Shown piece by piece: positions 25,959-35,200 of a DNA stretch of 64,000 bases. The position numbers and the translations under genes were made by a program. Position 1 is the stretch's first letter; each line of letters begins with the position of its first letter. The stretch is from Sphingomonas carotinifaciens (GTDB lineage: Bacteria; Pseudomonadota; Alphaproteobacteria; Sphingomonadales; Sphingomonadaceae). Where the stretch lies: positions 137,468-201,467 of the forward strand of contig NZ_WSUT01000007.1 of the NCBI RefSeq assembly GCF_009789535.1, in the 5' to 3' direction. A model generated the notes under the pieces. The model saw nothing but the letters and a program-made list of their open reading frames with translations. It was not told the DNA's origin and searched no databases.

Positions 25959-26612
25959 TTAGCCTAACGGCCAGCCCGGCCAAGCCGGATCCAAGCATAT
26001 CTTACGCAGCACGAGGATCTGCGGGTCGAAGCGCATCATATCCCCATTTTCCCCATGTCGTATGTCGAAGCCGCGTTTCTTGATACCTATGCGGGAGACC
26101 AGATCCTCAAAGAATTCCTGCCCGAACTCCGGCTTGCCGACAGCCTTGTCCCGGTGGCTGCGGAAAACTTCCAGTGAATCCTCGGACCATTCCAGATAGC
26201 CTTCGTTGGGGAAAAACAGCACCCTGGCCGATATGTCCTGGGAACGAACCATTTCGCCCGCCACTTTGTAGTTCAGCGTTATGGCGAGGCGCCCGCAAAG
26301 CAGCGCGAAGCCCCGGATGGTCCACTCGGGATACGGTAAAAGCGATCCTACCAACTCAGGCTGGTCATCGTCGATCGTCAGTTTGGCGGAGCCGAAATCC
26401 TGGTCGCGCAGCTTTCGATCGAGCTGCTCGATAAACGCGAAGAAATCCGCGTTGATGCACCTAACGAAGGAGGTTACCGTCGCGGTGTAGCGTTCCAGTT
26501 TCTCGGACGCCGCGATTGTGTTGGCAATCACATTACAGCGATGCCGCATTTCCGAGGTAATTTCGTCGGTCAGCGCATTGATGTCGAAGTCAATATACGC
26601 GGGCATCTGCAT
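25959..26612 (-). CDS. hypothetical protein
   Basis: 217 residues from ATG 26612, which follows AGGAAGGG at a workable spacing. Acidic and soluble, probably mixed alpha/beta, without signal peptide, membrane helix or motif I recognise. The N-terminal third looks helical (ALTDEITSEMRHR) and a central aromatic segment (LLPYPEWTIRGFALLCGRL) may be a buried core. No cofactor motif seen. Isolated between intergenic remnants; function unknown. Confidence 0.65.
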   Translation of the reverse strand: MQMPAYIDFDINALTDEITSEMRHRCNVIANTIAASEKLERYTATVTSFVRCINADFFAFIEQLDRKLRDQDFGSAKLTIDDDQPELVGSLLPYPEWTIRGFALLCGRLAITLNYKVAGEMVRSQDISARVLFFPNEGYLEWSEDSLEVFRSHRDKAVGKPEFGQEFFEDLVSRIGIKKRGFDIRHGENGDMMRFDPQILVLRKICLDPAWPGWPLG

Positions 26613-26727
26613 CCGGGAACCCTTCCTGTGCGAACGCCTGACGTCCTGCCGCACCCGAACGCTTTTGGGGAGAGGGTAGCGACCCGCATAGCGCCCGGAT
26701 ACAACAAGTCAGTTGGCGAGGACGGGG

Positions 26728-26980
26728 GTACTGAGTCATCATGCGTTTCGAGGTAGCGACTGATCTCGGTGTGATCGGCTCCCTGTTCGAGCGCGTCGTG
26801 CGCATCGGCTCAGAGCGACACCACCAGGTGCTCCGTGGGCGATGTCGATCCCATGGCGTCGGCGAGCTCGGCAGCGACTGCGAAATCCTTCGCCATCATA
26901 CCGAGAGCAAAGCCGCCTTTGAACATGCCGGTCACGCGAGATGCATTTCTACCTGATTTCGTTAGGGCAACTGGCGAGCT
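26728..26980 (-). pseudogene. remnant of a 3-hydroxyisobutyrate-dehydrogenase-like gene
   Basis: On the minus strand the frame around 26926 reads T-G-M-F-K-G-G-F-A-L-G-M-M-A-K-D-F, then AAELADAMG, then an in-frame TGA at 26812-26810, and continues with DALEQGADHTEISRYLE. This is the helical C-terminal domain pattern of beta-hydroxyacid dehydrogenases (3-hydroxyisobutyrate dehydrogenase/GarR type). The N-terminal NAD domain is missing and the frame is interrupted, so it is a dead fragment. Confidence 0.55.
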
Positions 26981-26985
26981 TTCGG

Positions 26986-27453
26986 CTAGCTATAGAAGAG
27001 CAACGTCGGTTCTGCTTTTAGCCAATCAAACACGTAAACACGGATGAATGACGAAATTTGGTGGCGAGCTGCCGCGTACTCTCCTTCGGCAAGACCCAAA
27101 TCCTTTCGTTCGTGGCCTCTTTCCGGCTCCTCAGCCTCTGCTAGTCGTTCATGTTGATCGAGAAGCGATTCGACCGCATTTTCCACCTCGTCCATTCCGA
27201 GGAGGTTCCGCCAAACACCTTCGAACTCGATGGCAAGCGTCGCGATGTCGCTACGTCTTCCAGATCTTGGAACGGTGGAGCCAGCGGCGTGCCCTTCAAC
27301 CACCCGCACGGCCCCGACGCGTCCCGAACGACGGGGCTGTTCTCGCAAGCGTTGTCCCTTCGTAGTATCCAAGTTAGCCCTACAGCGGGTACAGAGCTGG
27401 GAGTCACGGATGTCGCAATCGGCGAACAAGGCCGCCCGGATGGGCTCCCGCAC
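26986..27453 (-). CDS. possible hypothetical protein (weak)
   Basis: 155 codons from GTG 27453, overlapping the start of the divergent nuclease gene by 44 bases. The C-terminal half is acidic and helix-prone (DEVENAVESLLDQHERLAEAEE) and looks more protein-like than competing frames. One CxxC pair (L-C-T-R-C) occurs near the N-terminus. Third-position GC is lower than in flanking genes for every frame here, so this may be non-coding or decayed sequence. Confidence 0.25.
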   Translation of the reverse strand: MREPIRAALFADCDIRDSQLCTRCRANLDTTKGQRLREQPRRSGRVGAVRVVEGHAAGSTVPRSGRRSDIATLAIEFEGVWRNLLGMDEVENAVESLLDQHERLAEAEEPERGHERKDLGLAEGEYAAARHQISSFIRVYVFDWLKAEPTLLFYS

Positions 27454-28225
27454 GCTGGGTGAGCCATGCGACGATTACCCAGCGCCCAGCCTCCGCGAGC
27501 AGCTCGCGCTCGCCCGACGGTCGCGCGAGACGGCGAAAGCTAATGCGCTGCGGCGCTGGGCCGACAAGATCGGCATCGACGCCCGGGACGCCTCCTGGCT
27601 TTCGAGCCGAAGGGAACTACTGGGCGCCGGGGTGGAGTCGGATGCCCCACGGCGGTTCATGACCGGGGAAGGGAAGATTAGCGCACTCGACGTAGAGCCT
27701 TTGCCCTGGCTGCGAATGACCGAAACGCAGATCACGCGGCCGATGGCGGACTTCCTAAATGACGGCGGACCCGCGCGGATGGCGGCGTTCCTCAGGGCAC
27801 TACCCTGCGCCGGCGTCGAGCTTCCGGCAGCGTTCGACACCTCCCTGGCGCGCGCGGAGGTGACCGCCGTAGGGGGACGCGTCGACCTGCTCGTTACAGG
27901 TCGAACCGGAAGCAGGACCTTTGGTGCTGCGATTGAGGTGAAGATCGACAGCGGGCTGAAGAATCCGCTGGGGGCATACGCGGCGGTGGCGCGGGATGCC
28001 GGCCTGGCCGTAGAGGGCCGATCCAAAGGTCGCCCCACCGGCGCACTCGTGGTCCTCGCGCGCAGTTCCAAGAAGAGCACGCGACAGCGGCTAAGTCGCA
28101 ACAGCGGATGGAAGTTCGTCCATTGGAGCGGCTTTCTCCGCAGGTTCGAGCGCGAGCTCGCGACCGGCGTCGACGACGAGGACTTCCGGGCCTTCCGGCG
28201 GCACATCTGGGACCGGTTCACATGA
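27410..28225 (+). CDS. PD-(D/E)XK-family nuclease
   Basis: 271 residues from ATG 27410, which has GGGAG upstream; a longer frame from 27230 lacks coding character. The catalytic signature is D159 in G-R-V-D-L-L-V, then E176-V-K178 in A-I-E-V-K-I, spaced and flanked by hydrophobic strands as in PD-(D/E)XK nucleases. Residues about 95-120 (ETQITRPMADFLNDGGP) form the usual N-terminal helical part. It overlaps the next gene by ATGA and opens the defence island. Probably a DNA nuclease acting with its partner. Confidence 0.8.
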   Translation: MSQSANKAARMGSRTLGEPCDDYPAPSLREQLALARRSRETAKANALRRWADKIGIDARDASWLSSRRELLGAGVESDAPRRFMTGEGKISALDVEPLPWLRMTETQITRPMADFLNDGGPARMAAFLRALPCAGVELPAAFDTSLARAEVTAVGGRVDLLVTGRTGSRTFGAAIEVKIDSGLKNPLGAYAAVARDAGLAVEGRSKGRPTGALVVLARSSKKSTRQRLSRNSGWKFVHWSGFLRRFERELATGVDDEDFRAFRRHIWDRFT

Positions 28226-28899
28226 GCGATGCCGAGAACACGGTGCTCCCGAACAGCGTCGTCGCCTACCTGACCGACGCCGCGACCCGCGCCGCCGTGG
28301 ACGCCCTGCTGGCAGTCGACGCCGAGTCCCTGCCACCCGAGATCGAGTGGAAAGAGCTCAGCGACTACTACGCCGCCCGAGCTGTGGCCGAACTCACAAG
28401 GGCGGAGTTCGCGCTGGCTTTCCATACCCTCTGGCGGGAGATCTGGGGTCTGGCCATCCCGACTAGCTGGGCGATGCCGGAGCCGCAGGAACTCGTCGAG
28501 GAGGGGCAAGGCGTGAGCCTCGGCTCTATCTGGGAAGGGAAGTCGTTCTCCCTCTTTCACAACCGCGGCGAGTCCTCGATCTTCACGTTAGTGGGTCTCC
28601 ACCGCCGCCGCATCACGATCGCGTTCGCGCTTGAACGTAGAGGAAGGCCGCAGATCAAGGGCGAGCTGGGGAGCTTCGCCTGGCGCGACGACGCGAATTG
28701 GGATCGCTGGATGCTGCACGCGGGAGGTGTGGTGCCCGGAAGCGATGGTGCTCTGGACCTGTCCGAGCTGCGCGCCGCCGCCGAACTCGCCATGACCACC
28801 GTTGAGGGGGTGCCGCCGCCAGTAAAGCGCTCGTCCGCCCCTGCAGTAGCCAAGAGCAAGGCCACGTCGAGGAGCGCCCGCACCCGGCGCAAGAGTTGA
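28222..28899 (+). CDS. hypothetical partner of the PD-(D/E)XK nuclease
   Basis: 225 residues; the start overlaps the nuclease stop (ATGA), so the two proteins are made together. No recognised domain. The middle contains WREIWGLAIPTSWAMPEP and an alternating beta-rich stretch (ESSIFTLVGLHRRRITIAFAL). The last ~30 residues are a Lys/Arg/Ser/Ala-rich tail suited to nucleic-acid contact. It may be a specificity, regulatory or protective subunit of the nuclease; that is inference from coupling alone. Confidence 0.7.
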   Translation: MSDAENTVLPNSVVAYLTDAATRAAVDALLAVDAESLPPEIEWKELSDYYAARAVAELTRAEFALAFHTLWREIWGLAIPTSWAMPEPQELVEEGQGVSLGSIWEGKSFSLFHNRGESSIFTLVGLHRRRITIAFALERRGRPQIKGELGSFAWRDDANWDRWMLHAGGVVPGSDGALDLSELRAAAELAMTTVEGVPPPVKRSSAPAVAKSKATSRSARTRRKS

Positions 28900-29215
28900 G
28901 CGGGAAGTGCGATCGGTGAAGCGCTGGCGATGATCGGCTTCGGCGCGTTCCGGCCTCCAAAACAGTGCTGCATAAGCGGCTGGCGATGCACGGTGCAGCA
29001 GCTCCGTCAGCCGGCGACGCTGAGCCGAGAATAATGATCAGCGGGGTCGGGCCGGCTGAGCCTGGCCCTGCAGTCACGTTAGGGCGCTACTTGTCAGCAG
29101 GCGCCGCCAGACGATCCGCTATGCCGTGCGTCCGCAGCTCACTAAGACGGCACGCATCGGGCAGGAAGTCGATAGCGCTTATCGGCATCATGGCTTTCGG
29201 CGAGGCTTACGGTCG
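28900..29215. other. intergenic region without a recognised gene
   Basis: 316 bases between two + strand genes. No convincing frame with coding character. A short inverted repeat G-C-C-C-T/A-G-G-G-C around 29064-29084 could form a weak hairpin. It presumably carries the promoter of the HEPN-like gene, but no promoter could be read. Confidence 0.4.
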
Positions 29216-30079
29216 ATGAAAGAAGCGAGTGCTCTTGACCCTATCTGGCACGGCAGCAAGCCGGACGGCCCTCTGATCAACCTCCGGCTGCATGTAACCC
29301 GCCTCTGTTTCGTCGCAGACGAGCTTCGCGTCCGTTGCGGCGAGGCAGGATGGGAAGCGATATCTGAGAACCTCCACCTAGCCGCTTCACTGCGCAACCT
29401 GCAGGCGGACACCGACCTATCCGGCAACAACTACCTGTGCAGCTCCGCAGCCGACTTCGATGAGGCGCTATCGATCCTATCGGAGCGGCATCTGGCCGGG
29501 ATAGTCGTATTCAATCTTTGCTGGAGCGCATACGAGGGAGCCGTGGAACTGGCGGCCGGACCCAGCCAAGGGCGGCGGCCGAAAGGTGCCCTGGGTCGGG
29601 ATCTGCTGCGCAGTCAGCACGGCGACGCACACTTCCCCTGGCTCAAGGACTGCCTCCTCGCTTCGATCGAGTTCTTCGCGCCCAAGGTCCTCGACACGCC
29701 GGAGTTACGGACGCTCCTGCAGGAGGGCGCGTTGGCGGCGGTGGCCGCGGAACTGCTCCGATGTTTCCGTAATGACGTGGCCCACGGCTCCCTGGCGCGG
29801 CCGCATCCGGAGGATTGGGGTAAGGGATCTGAGTATAGGATCGACGAGGAGCCCGCGATCCTCAAATTCCGCCATCACACCCGCCTGCTCCTTCTGCTGA
29901 TCCAAATCATGATCCTGCAGACCAACGCGACGCTCGTGGAGCTTTCACAGGTTTCCGAAGGCTGGGCGCCGGCGGCCGACGTGGTGATGCAGCTACATGG
30001 CCGCGATCGGGACGAGCACGACGAGGACGCTCCAGAACTCGCCCTTGGGACGCCTAGGATCAGCTTCAGCGTCTACTGA
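29216..30079 (+). CDS. HEPN-like protein
   Basis: 287 residues from ATG 29216. A helical protein with the motif R185-N-D-V-A-H190, which matches the R-x4-6-H signature of HEPN ribonucleases, in the context C-F-R-N-D-V-A-H-G-S that resembles Apea-type HEPN proteins. Helices rich in leucine follow (TRLLLLLIQIMILQ). HEPN proteins are common in toxin-antitoxin and phage-defence loci, where they cut RNA. It stands 182 bases upstream of the phosphorothioation genes. The HEPN call rests on this one motif and the helical pattern. Confidence 0.55.
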   Translation: MKEASALDPIWHGSKPDGPLINLRLHVTRLCFVADELRVRCGEAGWEAISENLHLAASLRNLQADTDLSGNNYLCSSAADFDEALSILSERHLAGIVVFNLCWSAYEGAVELAAGPSQGRRPKGALGRDLLRSQHGDAHFPWLKDCLLASIEFFAPKVLDTPELRTLLQEGALAAVAAELLRCFRNDVAHGSLARPHPEDWGKGSEYRIDEEPAILKFRHHTRLLLLLIQIMILQTNATLVELSQVSEGWAPAADVVMQLHGRDRDEHDEDAPELALGTPRISFSVY

Positions 30080-30261
30080 TGAGTTGGGCAGGAGCGCCCG
30101 TCATGTCGAGCCTCCGCGACTTTCGAAGGCTTACCTTACCTCGTGATCGTCTCGTGCCACCGCTTCTGGCGGCCGCTCAATCTCGACGGCCGACCCATCC
30201 CCGTGTAGGCAATTAACCGCGACGCGGTCGCGCGAGGAACGTCGCCGGGGAATGCAGTAAG
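30080..30261 (+). promoter_or_regulatory. probable promoter region of the sspABC operon
   Basis: 182 bases between the HEPN-like gene and sspA. No standard -35/-10 pair stands out. A Shine-Dalgarno match is weak (AGTAAG just before ATG 30262), suggesting low translation of the desulfurase. Confidence 0.35.
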
Positions 30262-31392
30262 ATGGAGATCTACCTAGACAATCTGGCTTCAACGCCAATC
30301 GATCCCAGGGTGGCAGCGCACCATGCTGAGGTGGCGGTCGCATTGCGCGGCAATCCCAACAGCGCGGAGCACGCGAGCGGGACGCAGTCCGCGAACGTGC
30401 TGACGAAGTCACGCGAGGACGTGGGCGTGTTCCTGGGCGCCGCGCGCGAAGAGACGCACTTCCTGCCGAGCGCGTCGTCGGCGCTCTGGCTGGCGCTGGA
30501 AGACGCAATCGCGCAACGCGGAGTAGGCTTGCGCGTGCTCGCATCCGCGATCGAGCACCCCTCGCTCCTGCGGCACCTCCAGGCGGCGGCCGCCGCAGGA
30601 CGCATCCGGCTCGAACTTTTCCCCGTCGACGCCCAAGGACAGCCCGACCTCCCTCGCTTGAAGGAGATGGCACAGCGCGGCGTCGACCTGATCTGCGCCA
30701 TGGCGGCCAACAACGAGATCGGGAACATTACGCCGGTCGAAGACATCCTGCGTCTCGCCGACCGTCAGGGCGCGCTGACGATCGTCGACGCCAGCCAGGC
30801 CGCCGGCCGGTTCGGACTCGCCCAGGTTACGGCGGCGGCTAACTACGTCGTCGCCAGCGGAGCCAAGATGAACGGGCCGCGGCGTGTCGGCGTCCTGGCT
30901 GGGAAGATCAAACGCCCGACCGCCGACCTCGTTGAGCCGATGTTTGGCACACCCGACGCCGCGGCGGCGTCCGCGATGGCGCTCGCATGCGGGTTGGCCG
31001 CGGACGAGATGGAGCATGACGAGAGGCGCATCGCCCTCCTCCGCGATCGGCTGGAGGCGATCCTCACCGAACGTGTGCCGGGCCTGCGCGTCAACGGGGA
31101 TAGAACCGCCCGCCTCGCTGGCGCCCTTCACGTATCCTCGCCCGCCATCCCGGCCGAGGTCCTGGTGGCCCGACTCTGGGGCAAGGTCGCACTCTCCTCC
31201 GGAGCGGCCTGCCAGTCGGGTGTCCCTGGTCCCTCCCACGTTCTCACGGCGATGGGGCTCGAAGAATGGGTAGTTGAGGGCGGCGTCCGGATGTGCGTGG
31301 GCAAGTTTAACGACGCAGCGGAGATCGAGCGCGCCGGTGCCATCATATCAGAGGCGATGGGCGCTGATCTCGGCATCAGGAGGCAGGCGTGA
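30262..31392 (+). CDS. sspA: cysteine desulfurase of a DNA phosphorothioation system (SspA/DndA-like)
   Basis: 376 residues, the size of IscS/NifS-type desulfurases, which take sulfur from cysteine onto their own active-site cysteine. Visible landmarks are L-D-N-L-A-S-T-P at the start, I-E-H-P-S (PLP-stacking His), N-N-E-I-G, V-D-A-S-Q, the PLP lysine K202 and the sulfur-carrying C317 in S-S-G-A-A-C-Q-S-G. The residue before the PLP lysine is Ala201, where most family members have His. GTGA overlap with the DUF4007 gene and the downstream SspC and SspD genes assign it to sulfur donation for DNA backbone modification rather than iron-sulfur assembly. Confidence 0.87.
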   Translation: MEIYLDNLASTPIDPRVAAHHAEVAVALRGNPNSAEHASGTQSANVLTKSREDVGVFLGAAREETHFLPSASSALWLALEDAIAQRGVGLRVLASAIEHPSLLRHLQAAAAAGRIRLELFPVDAQGQPDLPRLKEMAQRGVDLICAMAANNEIGNITPVEDILRLADRQGALTIVDASQAAGRFGLAQVTAAANYVVASGAKMNGPRRVGVLAGKIKRPTADLVEPMFGTPDAAAASAMALACGLAADEMEHDERRIALLRDRLEAILTERVPGLRVNGDRTARLAGALHVSSPAIPAEVLVARLWGKVALSSGAACQSGVPGPSHVLTAMGLEEWVVEGGVRMCVGKFNDAAEIERAGAIISEAMGADLGIRRQA

Positions 31393-32294
31393 ACATTAAC
31401 GCAAACATCAGGCCACGCTTCAGCGGGCACGAGACATTCGCCTGCCGGTTCAGCTGGCTGCCCAAGGCCGTGCGGCTCATCGAGAGCGACCCTCACGCGT
31501 TGTCCTCGGACGAGCAGGCGATCCTGTCCCTGGGTCTCGGCAAGAACATGGTGCGGTCGCTCCGCTTCTGGCTCGACGCCTTCGACGTTGCCGCCCCTGC
31601 GACGGAGGGCTGGGCGCTGAAGCCGTTCGGCGCCGCGCTCCTAGGACGTGACGGAGCCGATCCGTTCATCGAGCGGACGGAGACCCAGTGGCTGCTCCAC
31701 TGGTCGGTGACCTCCCGCGTGCAGGCCCCGCTGTTCGCATGGCGTCACGTGTTCCACCGGCGGATGCGTTCCGACTTCACGCGCGGCGAGCTCTTTTCCG
31801 AGATGCGTCGTGAGAGCGCCCGGGAGGGCTACAACCATTCCGAGATCACCCTCATGCAGCACATCGACGCGCTGCTGCACACATACGTGCCAACGCACGC
31901 CATGCGGGCGCCGGAGGATGTGCTCGACGGTCCACTGGTGGACCTCAAGCTGATCCAGGCGGCCGGCCGCCGGCGCGGCGCCACGGGCAAGGACGAACAG
32001 GTCTACTCGCTGGCGCGCATTCCTGCCGGCAAGGTGGGACCCGCGGTGATCGACTACGCCATCGAGAGCTACTGGGCTGAGCGGCACCCCAGCGAGCGTG
32101 TGCTCAGCTTCAGGGACCTCGCCTACGCGGAGGGTTCGCCGGGCGCCACGTTCCGCGTCGCCGAGGACGAGCTCCGATCTCACCTGGAGCGCGAAGGCGC
32201 GACATACTCGTTCCGGGCGTCCGGAGACGCCGGCGCGGTCAGCCGGAGCGACGAACCCAATCCCGCCGCCCGGCTGGGGAGCGTCTACGCATGA
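31389..32294 (+). CDS. sspB: DUF4007 protein, SspB-like phosphorothioation component
   Basis: 301 residues. The DUF4007 signature is clear at the N-terminus (F-S-G-H-E-T-F-A-C-R) and at LGLGKNMVRSLRFWL. SspB of SspABCD systems is a DUF4007 protein with DNA-nicking activity needed for single-strand phosphorothioate insertion (recalled knowledge). A helical middle and a winged-helix-like C-terminal part are consistent with DNA binding. It overlaps sspA and sspC by four bases on each side. Confidence 0.85.
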   Translation: MNINANIRPRFSGHETFACRFSWLPKAVRLIESDPHALSSDEQAILSLGLGKNMVRSLRFWLDAFDVAAPATEGWALKPFGAALLGRDGADPFIERTETQWLLHWSVTSRVQAPLFAWRHVFHRRMRSDFTRGELFSEMRRESAREGYNHSEITLMQHIDALLHTYVPTHAMRAPEDVLDGPLVDLKLIQAAGRRRGATGKDEQVYSLARIPAGKVGPAVIDYAIESYWAERHPSERVLSFRDLAYAEGSPGATFRVAEDELRSHLEREGATYSFRASGDAGAVSRSDEPNPAARLGSVYA

Positions 32295-35200
32295 GGAACC
32301 GAGCTCCCACCCGGATCGCCGACTACATGGGAAGCCCGGGACCGTTCTACAGGTCCGTCGCGATCGAGCGCGACCGCGACGACGCCGCCGCCATGCGCGG
32401 CTACGTGCTGACGCCCTGGCTCAAGCGTGTCGCGGCGGAGATCCTCGAGGGCCTTCTCCCCGGCTCCCGGCGGCGGGCGTGGCGCGTCACCGGCGATTTC
32501 GGCGTGGGCAAATCCGCGCTCGCGCTGGCGCTGCTGCGAACGCTCGATCCGCGGTGCGCCGATGCGAAGGCACCGATGGACCGCTTCGCGAAGACGATCG
32601 GCAGCCATATGCCGCGGATGTATCCGCTGGTTCTCTCAGGGAAGCAGGCCGGCCTCAATGCCGGCATGGCCGCAGCGATCGCTAACACGGTCGAGCGGGA
32701 GCGCGACCTTCTAGACGCCAAGGCGCGCAGGGCGCTCACCGCTGTAGACCCCTTCGAGGCAATACTCCTCCTGCGCGACGCGCTCATCCGCAGCGGACGC
32801 TACGACGGGCTGCTCGTCGTCATCGACGAGATGGGCAAGTTCCTCGAAGCTGCGGCCATCGACCCCGACCAGGCGGACATCTTCCGGCTCCAGGAGCTAG
32901 CGGAACTCGCCGCACGCTCGGGCGAGCGCCCGCTGGCGGTGCTGATGATCCTCCACCAGGGTCTGCAGTCATACCACCGCGAGGGCGCGGTCTCGACCCG
33001 GTCGGAATGGGCGAAGGTCGCAGAGCGCTACGACGAACTTGTCTTCGACCACCCGCTTTCCCACACCGCCGCGCTCCTGTCGGCGGCGCTCTCGCCGGAC
33101 ATGCGTCGCCTGCCCGCCGCCGTCCGCAAGTCCTACGCGGAAGCGGAGAGCGCCGCCGGGGCACTCGGCTGGCTCGGCCCGCGGGGGGAAGGTGGAGAAC
33201 CCTGCTATCCCCTCCACCCGGCCGCCGTCCCGGCGATAGCAAGGTTCTTCTCCGCCTACGGCCAGAACGAGCGCTCGCTCTTCGGCTTCGCCGCTTCGGG
33301 CGAGCCGAACAGCCTCAGGGCGTTCGCTGACCGACACGCTGCGGAAGACGGCCTGTACGGCCTCGACCGCTTCTTTGACTACGTCTCCACCTCCTTTGGG
33401 CACCGACTGGTCGCGCGCGGCGGCGCCGGCGACTGGGAGCGCATCCGCACGGTCCTGGACGGATCCGCCGGATCCGATCCGACCGAGGTGGCGATCCTCA
33501 AGACGGTCGGGGTTCTCAACCTCATCGACGCACCCGACATGGTCGCGGACGTCACCACGATCCAAGCCTGTCTCGCTCCCGGCGTCGAGCCGGCGGCGGT
33601 AGCGCGGGCGATCACGGGGCTGCGTGAGCGCGGAGTGCTCTTCGAGCGGGTCGGCCGCGCCGGTCTCCGCCTCTGGACCAGCCACAGGGTCGACCTCTCC
33701 GCGCTGTGGAGCGAAGCGGACGCTGCGCTGCCCCAGGCGTCGATCGGCGGCGAGCTGAGCAAGGCGCTGAGCAGCATTCCCATCCGGCCATTCCTCCTCG
33801 CGCGCAGGCACTCGGTGGAGACGGGGGTGACACGGCGGTTCCCGATCCGCATGGTGCCCGCGTCCTCGCTGGCAACCACCACGCTCACAGCGGACGCGGA
33901 CGGGCGCATTCTCGCGGTCCTGTGCGACGACGCCGACGAGGTCGCACACGCCGCCGCATGGGCTGAGGAGGCGACGGCTGAGGATCCGACGCTCCTCGTC
34001 CTGACGCTTCCGCCGCGGCCCGAGCTCAGATCAAACGTCGTAGATCTTCTGAGGCACCGTTGGATCGAGGCGAACGCCTCGATTTTGCGGGAGGACGTGT
34101 TCGCCTCGGCAGAGATCGAGCGTCGCATCAAGGAACTAGAGTCCCGGCTCATCGACCGGTTGGAAGGATCGCTGGGCCTCGCGGGTGACCCACCCGCGCC
34201 GTTTGTGCGCGTCTTCCGGGGCGGACGGGCGCTGGCGGACACGCCCGCCCTGCACCTCCTGGTGTCGTCCACGTGCGACGAGCTCTATGGAGCCGGGCCC
34301 CTCGTCCACAACGAGCTCATCAACCGGCACGCGCTGACGAGCGCGGGAGCGGCGGCCCGGCAGCGTCTAATCGAAGCCCTGTTCGAGAGGACCCACGAGC
34401 CGGACCTGAGCTTCACCGGGAACAAGAACCCGCCGGAACGGTCCCTCTACCTCTCCCTCCTAAAACTCGGCGGCGTCCATCGTGAGCGTGACGGCGTCTT
34501 TGTCGTGGACCTCCCGGAGCAGGGCGACGATCCGCTGCGCCTGCGCCCCGCGCTGGAGCGGATGAGGGAGCAGATCAGGACCGCCGCCGGGCGGGTGGCG
34601 GTGACCGAGATCTACTCCTGCGTCAGCGCGCGCCCATTCGGCGTGCGCGCCGCCCTAGCACCGCTGCTCCTCGCCATCGTCATGGTCGCGGACCGCCACC
34701 GCATGGCGCTGTTCGAACGGGGCACCTACTGTCCCAAGCTCGACGCCCAGGCGTTCATGCGGATACTCAAGTCGCCTGAGAACTTCACCATCCAGTGGGT
34801 GGCTTTGGAGGGGGTGCGGGCCGAAGTCTACCAAAGGCTGGCGGCAACGCTCGGCAGCGTGGACGGCGAGGACGGACTGATGGCCGTGGTGGCACCGCTG
34901 GTCCGCTTCGGGGCGGGCCTGAGCCTCCACGCGCAGCGGTCCGCCGAGGTCAGCCCTAATGCGGCCCGCGTAAGGGACGCCATCATGCGCGCGAGGAGCC
35001 CGGTCGACCTGGTGTTCACCGAACTGCCGGCCGCGTGCGGCCTCGAGCCATTCGACGGCGATGGCGAGGACGGCGCGGTGCGCGCGGCGGAGTTTGCGGA
35101 ACGCCTCGCCGACGCGATCGGGGAACTCGAGAGGTGCTACCCTTCGCTGCTCGACAGAATGAGGTCGGAGGTGGGGCGGGCGCTCGGTGCCGATGGCGAC

